Shown here: positions 1 through 10,755 of the stretch, in pieces
Position numbering within the stretch: position 1 is the stretch's first letter
Layout: each line of letters opens with the position of its first letter
Source: Zea mays
Lineage: Eukaryota > Streptophyta > Magnoliopsida > Poales > Poaceae
Length of the DNA stretch: 64,000 nt
Reading direction: 5' to 3'
Assembly: GCF_902167145.1 (NCBI RefSeq)
Contig: NC_050098.1
Span: forward strand, 84,112,207 to 84,176,206
Notes under the pieces: generated by a model
The model's database searches: none
Told to the model about the DNA's origin: nothing
The model's input: the letters and a program-made list of their open reading frames with translations, nothing else
Program-made: the position numbers and the translations under genes

Positions 1-1659
1 AAGGTTTTAATCCTTTTCTTTTTTTATTTTCTTTCCTAATCTCTTTTCTTCCTTTCCAAATTCATATTTCCATTTCAAATTTAAATTCCACCCTTGTGTC
101 AAGTTTATCCACAGATTATAAGTGCAATTTTAACATACCCAAAAAGGAGAGGAATTTATTTATTTATATATTTATTTTGCATTGTACAATATTTATTCCT
201 TTCCTTCTCCATTTTCATGGTTTTGTTTTTTTTAATTTAGGGTTTGGATGTCATGGGCACATTATTACATTGCTATTGATGCTTTTATTTTTATTATCCA
301 CAAATGCACAATCAAATAAACTCCAGCATGATGCACATGTTATCTATGTGTTCTTTGTGTTAATTATCCACTTATAACTAGGGTTGATCACATGTGATGA
401 TAAGTAGAGGACACAAATTACTGAGATTATCTCTATTCTCATTATTGCACTTTTGGGTATTACAGATTATTACTTACTAGTAGAAAACCAAGTTTTAGCA
501 TTACCCAAGTTATTAACCCGATGTACCCTTTCCAAACGGAAAGAATACCACTTACCAGCACCATAGTCATCACCAAAACCATCAATCTCATAACCACCTG
601 TACCACAATGTCTCTGATCAAGTACCACTAATCACTGGAGCTCCCTTGGCCGCTCATAACCGTGAGCACGGCTGATATATCAGTTTTCAAACACTCTGCA
701 GAGGTTGTGCACTTTACCCACAAGCCGTGATTCCCATTCTGCCCGGAGATCATGACTCTCCATTGATCACTACCAAGGTGACCCAGCAGGGCATCACTAC
801 GTAGCCTTTACAAAGATTCCCCGGGGCTGTAGCCACCCGTTAGGTTTCCTAAATGTACCGCACTCCTCCCCAAGGGACAAATCAACCTTGGCAGAGCGAG
901 CCGCATACACCGAGCCCCATTGACGGCACGACGGCTAAGTGAACTACACCCCGGGTCCTCTAATTATTCAGCTAAGGGCACCCCATTCTACCCTCATGGT
1001 TGCACTGTTTTCCCGGGCGGTCATCCATAGAACAGGTCCTTACGGAGAGGCACTCGAGAAACCGCTCGAGCCCCCTTGAGGCCACAAGTACAACATCATA
1101 ATAAGAGAAGGGAAAACAGCGTATCATAGATAATCTCATCATGTTCATTGATTATAGTTGAGCAATAGCATAAAGCTAAACAATAATAATCCAACCCAAA
1201 TAGGTAAACAAGGACATGGATAACAAAGCTAGTCAATCCTTAGGCATAAATATGTAAAGCGGGAGGTGAATTAAAGAATGAATAGGACAGAGATAGGTCA
1301 AGGGACACTTGCCTCCACCAACCGACTGCTGCTCAGGGGCTTCTCCTGCGAGTTCCTCGGGCTCTTCAACCGGATCGTTCTCTATGCGAGCGCAAACATA
1401 CATACATCCACATATTTAATACAAAAGAACAGTACACCATACAATAGAATGCAATAAGTAAACAGACGTTCCACGCGGGCTCGCGAGTACGGTTAAGAGA
1501 GAAAGAGGAAAAGACAGTCGAGAAACGATCACGTTACATGATTATAAATTAACTACTCGCTTAATGGAAGGAAATTTAATGTAGACACTATGTTTAGCGT
1601 AAAGTAAAGTCATATTTCATGTCTAATTATTATAAGCAGGTGGAGATAAACAAAAGGAT

Positions 1660-1970
1660 GGTCGCGTGGCGAGACGCGCGACAAAGCTCTCTAAAACAAA
1701 TTAAAAAGTTAACGACTCGTCGCGCGACCGAGCACGCAACGAGACACTTCGCCTTAGTTACGAGGAGACGTTAAGCGTCGCGCGACGAAGCGCACAACGG
1801 CATACGTCGACTAAACTGAGTCCAAAGTGGAACGTCGCGTGAATACACACGTGGCGTTACACCTTAAACAACCTGAAACAAAAATGGATCGTCGCGCGAT
1901 GAAGCGCACGACGCAACACAAGATAGAATCTGAATTTAGACAAATCCGTCGCGCGGCGAAGCGCGCGACG
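1660..1970. repeat. Six-unit array of GC-rich hairpin cores, 57-58 bp period
   Basis: A core of about 24 bp, of the form CGTCGCGCG-n(4-6)-CGCGCGACG, starts at 1660, 1718, 1776, 1833, 1890 and 1947, so spacings are 58, 58, 57, 57 and 57 bp. Each core is an imperfect inverted repeat able to form a hairpin. The 33-34 bp between cores is AT-rich and almost unrelated from unit to unit. The simplest reading is an old minisatellite inside the LTR in which only the core has been kept or homogenised. Confidence 0.8.
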
Positions 1971-3013
1971 CAACACGCTAATTAACGAATAATCACCGCG
2001 AGCGCGGGCGAGCGAAGATACGGTCGGGCGAGGCCGGGACGGGGGAACGGGCGGGCGAGCTGGGGCCAGGGCGGTTGAACCGGCCAGGGGCGGCCGAGGC
2101 CGGGCGGGCACGGGGGCGGCCGGGCGGGCACGGGGCAGGGTGCGGGGGCGGCCGAGCTGGGTGGCGGGATAGCCACCACGCGCGGGGGGAAGGGGCGGGG
2201 AGCGCCGCCGGGCGGGCAGGGGCGAGCGGGCGCCGCCGCGGGCGAGCAGGGGCGGGCGAGCGCCGCCGCGGGCCAGGGGAGGGTGGGCGCCGCCACGCTG
2301 GGCCGGGCAGGGGGCGGGCGCCGAGCGCCGCCGCGGGAAGGGGCCGAGCGGGGGGGGGGGGGGGGGGGGGGGAAAGGCCGGGGACGGGGAGCCGAGCGCC
2401 GCCGCGGGAGGGAGGCCGGGCGGGCGGGCAGGGGCACCGCCGCGCCGAGCAGGGACGGGGTCGGGGTCGCGCGCGGGCAGGGGGAGAGGGAGGGCGCGCG
2501 CGGAGGGAAGAAGAGGAGGGAGAGGGAGAGAGAGAAGAGAAGGGGAGGGGAGGGGAAGCTCACCTCGGGGTCCAAAATCCGGTGATCGCCGTCTCCAAAC
2601 CCTAGGGCACCACAGGGAGAGAGAGGTGGGAGAGGGAGAGGAGAGGTTGTTGCGCGGGAGATCCAAATGAGAGAGAGAGAGGGGATGGGGGCGCAGGGGG
2701 GGTTTTGGGCGCCAGTGTCGCGCAGGCCGGGGCGGGCCGAGCCGGCTGGGCTGGACTAGACTAAGTTGGGCTGGGCCGAGCCACTTCGCGGATTGAAAAC
2801 CCACGACGTGCGCGGACCACTAAATGGAATTAAGTCACGAATCAAAATCCAGAACGGAACGAGACGAACACTCATCATCAGACAAAGAAATGTGCTTCGG
2901 CATGATGCAACACCCATGACACTTAGGTTTTGGTTTATACATGACACGGACACCTGCCGCTATACTGGTTTGAAATTGGGAAGAAGGAGCAAACGGGGAA
3001 AGAGAAGAGAGAG

Positions 3014-3074
3014 TAACGCCCGAATTTGGTGAGAGAAAAGAAGAAAAAATTCTACCCCCAAATTCAGGGCGTTA
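3014..3074. repeat. Inverted repeat at the LTR terminus
   Basis: TAACGCCCGAATTTGG at 3014-3029 is repeated in inverse at 3058-3074 with about one mismatch, leaving a loop of 28 bp. It sits at the U3 end of the family-B LTR. Confidence 0.75.
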
Positions 3075-3081
3075 CAGAAGG

Positions 3082-3490
3082 TATCACCCACCAAAGGAGT
3101 GCAGAGGTTTGGGATCAAAGGCAAGTTAGCCCCTCATTACATTGGACCTGATGAGATCATAGAAGCATGTGGACCCGTGGCATACAAATTGAAGTTACCT
3201 CCAAAAATGTCTGCCATCCACAATGTATTCCATGTATCCCAACTAAAGAAGTGTGTTCGATTGCCGACCGAGGTCATAGCAGAACCAGAAGTGGAGATAG
3301 AGCCAGATCTATCGTACCAAGAGTACCCTTCCAAGGTTCTGTATTGCAAAGAAAGATCAACTCAGGCTTAACGATCAAGATGTATAAGATCCAATGGAGT
3401 AATCACTCAGAGGAAGAGGCTACTTAGGAGACTGAGGAATTTATACGTTCCAACTTCCCCGATTGTCTACCTAAGGGAATTGGTACGTAA
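3082..3490 (+). pseudogene. Element A pol remnant: integrase C-terminus and chromodomain
   Basis: The translation matches the C-terminal part of the pol of element T in this window (minus strand, 32047-32481): a VQRFGIKGKLAP.YIGP segment, VFHVSQLKKCVRLP, then a chromodomain-like YKIQWSNHSEEEAT. It is broken. There is a frameshift near 3370, between the STQA and LIKMYK equivalents, and a TAG at 3425-3427 where the copy in T has TGG (Trp). The N-terminal remainder of A is outside the window because the family-B LTR lies directly before it. In a chromovirus this region binds chromatin and steers integration. Confidence 0.85.
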
Positions 3491-3731
3491 CCATGCCCAA
3501 CCCCTCCCCCTGCCCTTTGAATCTAATGATAAGAAAAATGATCTTAATATAAAGAGAGTTAATTGTAAAACTAAAGTTAAAAGGACTTCCTTCTGAAGTT
3601 GCAAAGAAGATGACATTCGAAGAGCAGTTTACTAAAAAGAACCTTGACAAACAAACCACCAAGTTCAAAGCAAGCCTTAACCTTCGCTTCACCCAGGGAG
3701 GACTCTGACCCGAATCTCGGGACGAGATTCC

Positions 3732-3747
3732 TTTAAGGGGGGAAGGC
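3732..3747 (+). other. Polypurine tract of element A
   Basis: TTTAAGGGGGGAAGGC directly precedes the TGTGACACCC start of the 3' LTR. It occupies the same place as the tract of element T. Plus-strand DNA synthesis would be primed here. Confidence 0.85.
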
Positions 3748-4839
3748 TGTGACACCCAGTGTCACCTAGGGTTTCTTCTCAGAGCTAACTCAAAACCATT
3801 ATCACATGTGAACCAAATTGAGTAAAGGACTTCAAAAATTAGGAACAAGGGTTTAATTAAGTCTTTTTCATCTTAAGAATTATTCCTTAATCATGTCATG
3901 CACCTCAGGGTGAGAAGAATTCACAAACCCTAAATAACCCTAAGTAGGCCATTTATGTGAAAAGAGGGAAAAGCTTGTAAAAAGATTTTGAAAAACACAA
4001 AATCATGATGAGAACCAAATAACAAAGTTAAAGGGCACTAAATAACCTACAAAATACAGTAAAAAAGTTTGATCAGCAAAGCTTTGCAAAATTCTCAAAA
4101 AGACCGCTCAAGCTAAACTTCAAAAAGGAAATTCAGAAAATTCAGAATTGAATTTTCAACGCTATTTAAAGTTCAGCCATGAGCTCTGTTTTCCAAAACT
4201 CAAATCTACAAAACCCAAATATGAAAGTGGCGCCAAATTACCTTGAACACACCCTGGAAAAATTTGGGAGCAAAACTCGGCCGTTTGGCATGATCTTGGT
4301 AGGATTTGCCTCGGGACTCCACCCTGTGACACTGCCACATTACCGAGGCGAGAACTCTCTACCCATGACCCGAAATCGCTCGGTTCCATGCGCAAACGAC
4401 AGAGTGTAGTCGGGAGAACAAATCTTACACAACGATCTTGCCCAATTTCGCAAAGATCTGCGCCCTATCGGCATTAGAACTCAGGCAGAAACATTGGAGC
4501 CATGTGTTCGATCGCGGCTGACACACCGGGTTCACGCCAGTTCGCGCAACCGCGCCAAACCGTGCACACCCGCGTGCCCACGCTAGTCCACGCCACCCAT
4601 GCACCACGCTGCGCCTATAAGAGCAGGCAAGCCTCGGCCGTACTCCCTCCGCACTTCACTTAACCTCTCAAGCCCAGCTTTTTGCTCCAGTGAGCATCGC
4701 GCCACCCGCCCAAGCCACCCGAGCACCGGCCACCATGGCCAGCCACTTCCAGAGACCTTCAGCCCCCACCGAACCCTTGGATAGCTTCCCCGAGACCCTG
4801 TGAAGCTTCTCCAAGCTTGAGCCGAAGCATTGCCTCACA
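3748..4839 (+). mobile_element. 3' LTR of Tekay-like element A, first part
   Basis: The LTR starts with TGTGACACCCAGTGTCACC after the polypurine tract. It is interrupted at 4839 by element R; TCACA at 4835-4839 is repeated at 11168-11172. A TATA box is present at 4616-4622. The LTR resumes at 11173 and totals about 4.7 kb once R is removed. Its order of segments resembles the LTRs of T, but it is clearly more diverged. Confidence 0.85.
4616..4622 (+). promoter_or_regulatory. TATA box of element A LTR
   Basis: TATAAGA in the context GCGCCTATAAGAGCAGGC is followed by a C-rich leader. Similar GCCTATAA contexts occur at 62291 in the LTR that begins at 61433. Confidence 0.55.
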
Positions 4840-5303
4840 TGTTGTAGATACCTTTGTGGGCCGGCAGTATGCCAGGCGCCACAAAGGATAAGTCCTAGCT
4901 GGGCTGTTTGTTTAGAAGATAAGAAGAGATAAAGAGGGAGTCAGTTAGCCCTCCTATTTTAGTGGAGAGATTAGCTCTGTTTGTTTAGAAGATAAGAAGA
5001 GATAACGAGGGAGTCGGTTAGCCCTCCTATTTTAGTGGAGAGATTAGCTCTGTTTGTTAGAGGTGGTTGAGATTAAAGTGGCACCTAAGTCTATAAAAGG
5101 AGCTGCTGTAGTTTGTATTAGGGCTCATCAAAGAAAGTTTTACCTGGCCGGTGGAGCTTCCTTGGTCATCCTGGCGCACCTTGCGCCAGCTGACAGAATC
5201 AGCTCCATCTCTGGCCGATCCCCATATCCACTAAGATCCCTTCCCCAGTCCCAAGCCTTGCTGCGATCACCGCTGCGCAGTCCTAGGCGCCCACGACATA
5301 TCA
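4840..5303 (+). repeat. 5' LTR of element R
   Basis: The LTR is 464 bp with TG...CA ends. It contains a 73-bp tandem duplication (4904-4976 and 4977-5049) and a TATA box, TATAAAA, at 5092-5098. It differs from the 3' copy at three positions that I can see: in the GGGCTGTTTG segment, in the second tandem unit and near 5200. Confidence 0.93.
5092..5098 (+). promoter_or_regulatory. TATA box of R 5' LTR
   Basis: TATAAAA follows the tandem repeats and is copied at 10956-10962 in the 3' LTR. It would drive genomic RNA synthesis of R. Confidence 0.6.
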
Positions 5304-5306
5304 ATT

Positions 5307-5320
5307 TGGTATCAGATTCC
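5307..5320 (+). other. Primer-binding site of R (initiator tRNA-Met type)
   Basis: TGGTATCAGATTCC begins three bases after the 5' LTR end. It matches the usual TGGTATCAGA complement of the initiator tRNA-Met 3' end. Confidence 0.85.
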
Positions 5321-5338
5321 TCCGACGCATCGACCAAC

Positions 5339-6753
5339 ATGTCCGGCGTTGATCACGATCCTGCGAAGACCTCCTCCGACTCAGCCAAGTTGGATCAGAT
5401 ATTGGCGCAGCTCTCCACCATCAACAGCGGATCACACTTTTGGAGAAGCGCCCAATCGACGAGCAGCTGCCGGAATCTTTAGAAACCGGCCCACGTACCG
5501 CAGCGCCTGTCGGGGTCATGCATAGCACAGGATCTGCTCCTCGTGACCGCGTCGACGATGGTGGCTATCGAAGACCCAATGTCTCCTTTCCCCACTACGA
5601 TGGTGAGTCTGACCCCCTGTCGTGGATCAATAAATGTGAGACTTACTTCAGGGGCATGAGGACTCCACCCGATGAGAAGGTGTGGCAGGCATCACTCCAT
5701 TTGGACGGTGTGGCAGCAGAATGGTTCTACGCTCTGGAGCGGGACACGGGCGGCGTCCTCACTTGGTCCCGCTTCGTTGAGTTCACCCATATGCGGTTTG
5801 GACCACCTCTACGGACCAACGGTATGGCTGATCTCAAGGACCTTCGGCGCACCGGCACCGTTGAAGACTATCAACGTCAGTTTCTGTCCATTCTCTGTCG
5901 CTGCGAGGATATGACACAGCTCCAGCAAGCTCAGATGTTTACCGCAGGCTTGGGTGAACCGCTTCGGACTGATCTTGAACTGCTGACTCCAACTACATTG
6001 CAGCGGGCCATGCACCTGGCACGCGCCTATGAACGTCGTATGGATCTGTCCTCGACCCCATCAAGGACGCCATATGCTACATCAAAACCAACGACATCTA
6101 CAACTGCAGCAAAACCCTCGTCATCGGCTACCAGCAGACCACGTTTGCGCAGGCTCTCACCGGAGGAGGTTGCCGCCAAACGGGCCAGCGGTGAATGCTA
6201 CCACTGCTCTGAAAAATATACAGCCGATCACAAGTGTGCTGCTCGCGGAGTTTTTCTGTTGGAACTGGATGGAGAAGATACTGGGACAACGGATACACTG
6301 GCAGAGGAGCTGGGCATATCACTTCATGCTCTCACTGGGATTGACATCGCCGACACACTGAAACTGAAAGTCTCTATCAATGGTGTGGCTCTCATTGCTC
6401 TTGTGGATTCAGGATCCACCCATACATTCATCCGCGATGCTATTGTGCCAAGATTGGGACTGCATGTGACTCCAACAGCAGGACTGCCTGTCAAGGTTGC
6501 AAATGGTGAGAAGGTGTTGAGTGGGGGTGTCTATTCTCAAACCCCACTCACTGTCGGCGAAGAGAATTTTACCACAACCTGCTACACTCTTCCCCTGGAT
6601 GGCTTTGATGTGGTGCTTGGGGTAGAATGGCTGCGGTCTTTGGGTCCCTTCATCTGCAACTTTGAGAAGTTGACGCTGTCTTTTTGGCGCCACGGACACA
6701 TGGTGCGTTGGACAGGCATTGGCGGCTCTCCACCCCGCTGTAATGCTCTGGAC
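5339..6753 (+). pseudogene. Element R gag and protease part of gag-pol
   Basis: The natural start appears to be the ATG at 5339, but that frame is lost after about 30 codons. A one-base change near 5425-5432 moves the sequence into the frame that is open from 5440. In that 439-codon frame, residues about 45-200 resemble Ty3/gypsy capsid (HLDGVAAEWFYALE; AYERR). A zinc knuckle, CYHCSEKYTADHKC, lies at 253-266. A retroviral-type aspartic protease follows, with DSG at 323-325 and a VVLGVEWL flap/strand motif near 390. The frame ends at TAG 6757-6759 only because the hAT element begins at 6754. The hAT plus its 8-bp duplication adds 1122 bp, a multiple of three, and pol continues in the same frame, so gag-pol was one ORF. 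Confidence 0.88.
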
Positions 6754-7361
6754 CAGTAGCAGAGCCATAGCCCGGCATGCTAGGGCACGTGCCCGGGCTT
6801 TAGCTGCATGCGTCCACTAAATACCTACATTAGTTAATTAGGCCCAAGCCCAATAATGCAGTGAAGACTATAAGCTAGGTCATCATCATTCCATATTTCC
6901 GTCTCCACAGCGCCGCCGCTCGCCAGGTTCCTGCTACACGGCTGCTGCCTGCAGTCCTGCACCCTACGTGGCTGCGTCCCTGCACAAGCCTGCTACCAGG
7001 CACTAGCTGCCAGCGCCCAGGCCCCAGGTGGCCAGTGCCCAGGCGGCCAGCGGCTGAGCGGCCAACGCCCAGCGTCCAGCGCGGCAGCGCCCAAGCACCA
7101 AGCACAGGCACTGCTCGACGCACCTCCGTCAGTTTTTTAATTGATTTTTATAGTATCTAATTATTGATTGTTGATTACTTGATTGAACATTTGATTTAAT
7201 TTAAGTATTGATATGCTGTGAATTTTGGATTGCTAGGATGAGGAGGTATTTGATAGCACAGGGCAGTCACCCACCACCACCTACTCCACTTCAACATTCT
7301 GCTCCACCTCAAGATAGTAAGAAGGCATGCTGCATTCTCTACTTGCACTGATATTGCTAGT

Positions 7362-7706
7362 TTGGCTTCTAAGATGGTTGAGACAGAAAAATATAAGGTC
7401 TCTCCATTGGTTTATAGACTTATTGAATTGGTATTAATATTATCGGTGTCCACAACATCTGTTGAAAGGGCATTTTCGGCGATGAAAATTATCAAGACTA
7501 ATTTACGAAACAAGATGGCTGATGAGTGGTTCAATCATTTGATGGTGTGCTACATCGAGCGGGAAATATTCAAAGAACTTGATGACTCTACCATATTACG
7601 ACGGTTTCAAAGCATGAAGACTAGAAAGATGAACTCTACCATATTACGACGGTTTCAAAGCATGAAGACTAGAAAGATGAATTTGTCTCGTTCTCTACCA
7701 TCTTGA
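7362..7706 (+). pseudogene. hAT transposase C-terminal (dimerisation) fragment
   Basis: The frame contains SVSTTSVERAFSAMKIIKTN and a following LRNKMADEWFNHLMVCYIE segment, the signature of the hAT C-terminal dimerisation domain. The catalytic DDE portion and the zinc-finger N-terminus are absent. The last third carries a perfect 48-bp tandem duplication (7587-7634 and 7635-7682), which repeats 16 residues beginning STILRRFQSMK. I see no sign that it can act as a transposase. Whether it is still translated cannot be judged. Confidence 0.85.
7587..7682 (+). repeat. 48-bp perfect tandem duplication in hAT transposase remnant
   Basis: There are two identical 48-bp units, 7587-7634 and 7635-7682. 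The length is a multiple of three, so the frame is kept. Confidence 0.9.
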
Positions 7707-7867
7707 AGGTATTTACCGTGCTACGGTTAAATTTTTTAGCACTAAGTGTTTGTATTTTATATCTATTCTCTTGAAATTTACTAGTCTATATTGAATATAT
7801 ATTTTAGAAATAATTTAAAAATTTATAATGGAGCCCAGGCTCTGGTTACGCGCTGGCTCCGCCACTG

Positions 7868-10755
7868 CTCTGGACATAGCACACAAACTGCTGGATACCC
7901 TGCTGCTATCCTTTGAAGACCTCTTTGTCGAGCCCTAGGGACTTCCTCCACCTCGCTGCCATGATCATCGCATCCGGCTTCTGCCAGGGACAGTACCAGT
8001 GGCGGTACGACCATACCGCTACCCTCAGTTGCTCAAAGATGAGATTGAACGACAGTGTGACCAGATGCTATCCCAAGGTATCATCCGAGAGTGTACCTCA
8101 GCGTTCTCATCACCAGTGCTGCTTGTGAAGAAATCAGACAACACATGGCGCTTCTGCATTGACTACCGTGAGCTCAACACGAAGACGGTCAAGGACAAAT
8201 TTCCTATCCCAGTAGTGGATGAACTCCTGGATGAGCTTCGGGGAGCCCGGTTCTTCACCAAGCTTGACTTACGTAGCGGCTACCATCAGGTGCGCATGCA
8301 CCCAGAGGACATCAATAAGACGGCCTTCCGCACGCACCATGGTCACTACGAGTTCTTAGTCATGCCTTTCGGCTTGACTAATGCACCGTCGACATTTCAG
8401 GCGCTTATGAATGATGTACTCAAGCCGTTCATCCGTAAGTTTGTATTGGTATTCTTTGATGACATATTAATCTATAGCTCATCCTGGGCTGAGCATCTTC
8501 AACACATGCGGCAAGTATTCCAGCTGTTACGAGAGCAGAAGTTGGCCCTCAAGCGCACCAAGTGTTCCTTTGGCGAGACACAGGTGGGTTACTTAGGCCA
8601 CATCATCTCGGATAAGGGAGTTGCAATGGACCCCGCCAAGATTGAAGCAGTGGAGTCATGGCCACCACCGCGCTCCATCCGGGCGCTCAGAGGATTTTTG
8701 GGACTGACTGGGTATTATCGGAAATTCATCGCTGGTTATGGCACTGTAGCAGCCCCCTTGACAGCACTGTTAAAACGAGAGGCATTCAGATGGACAGAAG
8801 AAGCAGAGGAGGCTTTTAATCTGCTCAAACAGGCCTTAATGTCCGCACCATTACTGCAGATGCCCGACTTCGACCGCAGTTTCATCATTGATTGTGATGC
8901 GTCAGGGTCTGGTTTTGGCGCCGTGTTACACCAGGGAGATGGAGCTATTGCTTTCTTCAGCAGGGCAGTCGCACCTCAACATCAGAAGTTGCCGGCATAT
9001 GAACGGGAACTGATTGGGTTGGTGAAAGCAGTCCGGCACTGGAGGCCTTATATCTGGGGGCGCCAGTTTCTAGTCCGCACCGATCACTACAGTCTTAAAT
9101 ATTTATTAGATCAGCGACTGACCACAATTCCCCAACATACATGGGTGAGCAAGTTATTCGGATATGATTTTATGGTGGAGTACAAGCCTGGCAAACTCAA
9201 TGGCGCAGCTGATGCTCTCTCACGTCGTGTCGAGTCAGGCATGGCACTCAACACCATCTCTACACCTTCTTTTGAGCTGTTTGACAGTTTGCGAGCCGAG
9301 GCTGCAATGGACCCACAAATCCAGGATGTGCGCCAGCAGCTTGCTGCTGGTACTGTTTCACCAGGTTGGACAGAATTGGATGGGTTGCTCCTTTTCAAAG
9401 GAAAAGTCTATGTGCCAGATGCCTCTACTCTTTGGCCGATACTATTATCCAGTGCCCATGACACAGGACATGAAGGAATCCAAAAGACAATTCACAGGTT
9501 CCGGTCGTCATTCTATAATCCTCATGCATTACAGAGGGTTAAGGAATTCATCAAAGGTTGTTCAGTCTGCCAGCGCAATAAAACTGAACATCTCCATCCC
9601 GGTGGTCTCCTGCAACCTCTATCAGTACCTTCGGAAGTATGGAGTGATATTTCTATGGACTTCATTGAGGGGTTTCCAAAGGTGGGCGGCAAGTCGGTGA
9701 TTCTCACAGTTGTTGACCGTTTCTCCAAGTTTGCACACTTTATTGCTCTCGGACACCCTTACACAGCAGCATCGGTAGCAAAAGCCTTCTTCGATAACAT
9801 TGTCCGTCTCCATGGGTTGCCATGCTCCATTGTCAGTGATAGAGATACAGTATTTACTAGCACATTCTGGTCAGAATTGTTCCAGCTAGCAGGAGTTAAG
9901 CTGCACATGAGTTCAGCTTTCCACCCACAATCTGATGGACAATCAGAAGTGGTAAATCGAATTATCACCATGTATCTTCGGTGCCTAGCAGGGGATAGAC
10001 CAAGAGAGTGGCTTAAATGGCTTCCATGGGCCGAATTCTGCTACAACACTTCCTTCCAGACTGCTCTTCGATGCTCTCCATTTAAGGTGGTATATGGCCG
10101 AGAACCTCCTGCTCTTCTGCCCTATCATCCAGGAACATCACAGGTGGCCGCTGTTGACAAACAACTGCAGACACGCGACGAATTCTTGGCGGATATTCGT
10201 GATCGATTGATTCAGTCACAGGTGACAATGAAAAGCTACCAGGACAGGCATCGACGGGAAGTGGAGTTCCATGAGGGCGATTGGGTATGGCTGCGCTTAC
10301 AGCAGCGCACAGCAGTTGGTGTCACTTCTGCTACACCCAACAAACTTGGCCCAAAGTTCTTTGGACCATATCAAGTGCTATCAAGGGTGGGCACTGTCTC
10401 CTACAAGTTGCAGCTTCCTCCCAGGGCCAGAATACATGATGTGTTCCACGTTTCTCTACTCAAGAAATTCATAGGGGAGGCTCCAACCCAAGTTATACCG
10501 CTGCCCGAGCTCCTCAATGGCAAAGTCATCCCTACACCAGAAAAAGTCCTCCGTGCAAGGCTGAATCGTGGGGTGTGGGAAGTTCTGATCAAGTGGACAG
10601 GCCGAGCAGAGACGGATACTTCTTGGGAGCAGCTGGAAGACTTCAAGCTTAGATATCCAGCCATGACGCTCGAGGACGAGCTCTTCGTCGGCGAGGGGGG
10701 AAATGTTGTAGATACCTTTGTGGGCCGGCAGTATGCCAGGCGCCACAAAGGATAA
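7868..10755 (+). CDS. Element R pol: RT, RNase H, integrase, chromodomain (one upstream stop)
   Basis: From the ATG at 7999 there is an open frame of 918 codons; 7868-7998 is the same frame but holds a TAG at 7936-7938. The RT has FFDD at residues 152-155, flanked by [10 protein letters not shown] and MPFGLTNAPSTF. RNase H follows with DCDAS at 297-301, YERE near 333-336 and TDH near 360. Integrase shows the H486/H490/C520/C523 zinc site and the D553, D613, E649 triad with 35 residues between the last two. A chromodomain-like VWEVLIKWTGRAETDTSWEQ lies near 860. The ORF runs 17 codons into the 3' LTR and ends at 10753-10755. All catalytic residues I can check are present. The gag frameshift, the hAT insertion and the TAG mean it is probably not made as part of a normal polyprotein. 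Confidence 0.92.
10691..10703 (+). other. Polypurine tract of R
   Basis: GCGAGGGGGGAAA directly precedes the 3' LTR start at 10704, while still within the pol reading frame. Confidence 0.85.

Larger units (their letters stand above)
1..3076 (-). mobile_element. Family-B Ty3/gypsy LTR (partial), minus strand, inserted in element A
   Basis: This is the right-hand part of a long LTR whose left end lies outside the window. Bases 620-1080 are the reverse complement of 15420-15890, so both belong to one LTR family (B). The LTR ends with GGGCGTTACA at 3076, and the sequence resumes immediately in the pol gene of element A. The likely target-site duplication on this side is GAAGG (3077-3081). Bases 1980-2760 are extremely GC-rich, with a 23-G run at 2350-2372. 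The long ORFs there are low-complexity Pro/Arg/Ala or Gly/Arg translations and I do not regard them as genes. Whether this is a solo LTR or the LTR of a full element cannot be decided here. Confidence 0.8.
6754..7867 (+). mobile_element. hAT DNA transposon, deleted derivative, inside R
   Basis: This 1114-bp element starts CAGTAGCAGAGCC and ends with the inverse of CAGTGGCGGAGCC, giving imperfect terminal inverted repeats. It is flanked by a perfect 8-bp duplication, CTCTGGAC, at 6746-6753 and 7868-7875, the length usual for hAT elements. Only the C-terminal dimerisation part of a transposase remains, so it is non-autonomous. The terminal motif resembles Tip100-like hAT elements, which is a tentative assignment. 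A GC-rich non-coding block lies at 6900-7120. Confidence 0.93.

Noticed and set aside
1660..1970. Regularly spaced repeats that look like a CRISPR array
   Set aside because: The cores are imperfect, the window is plant nuclear DNA with no cas genes, and the array sits in an LTR. A diverged minisatellite explains it.
1857..2804. Long minus-strand ORF (315 codons) and overlapping plus-strand ORFs
   Set aside because: The region is about 80% or more GC with a 23-G run. The translations are low-complexity Pro/Arg/Ala or Gly/Arg in several frames at once, with no domain, and they lie inside an LTR.
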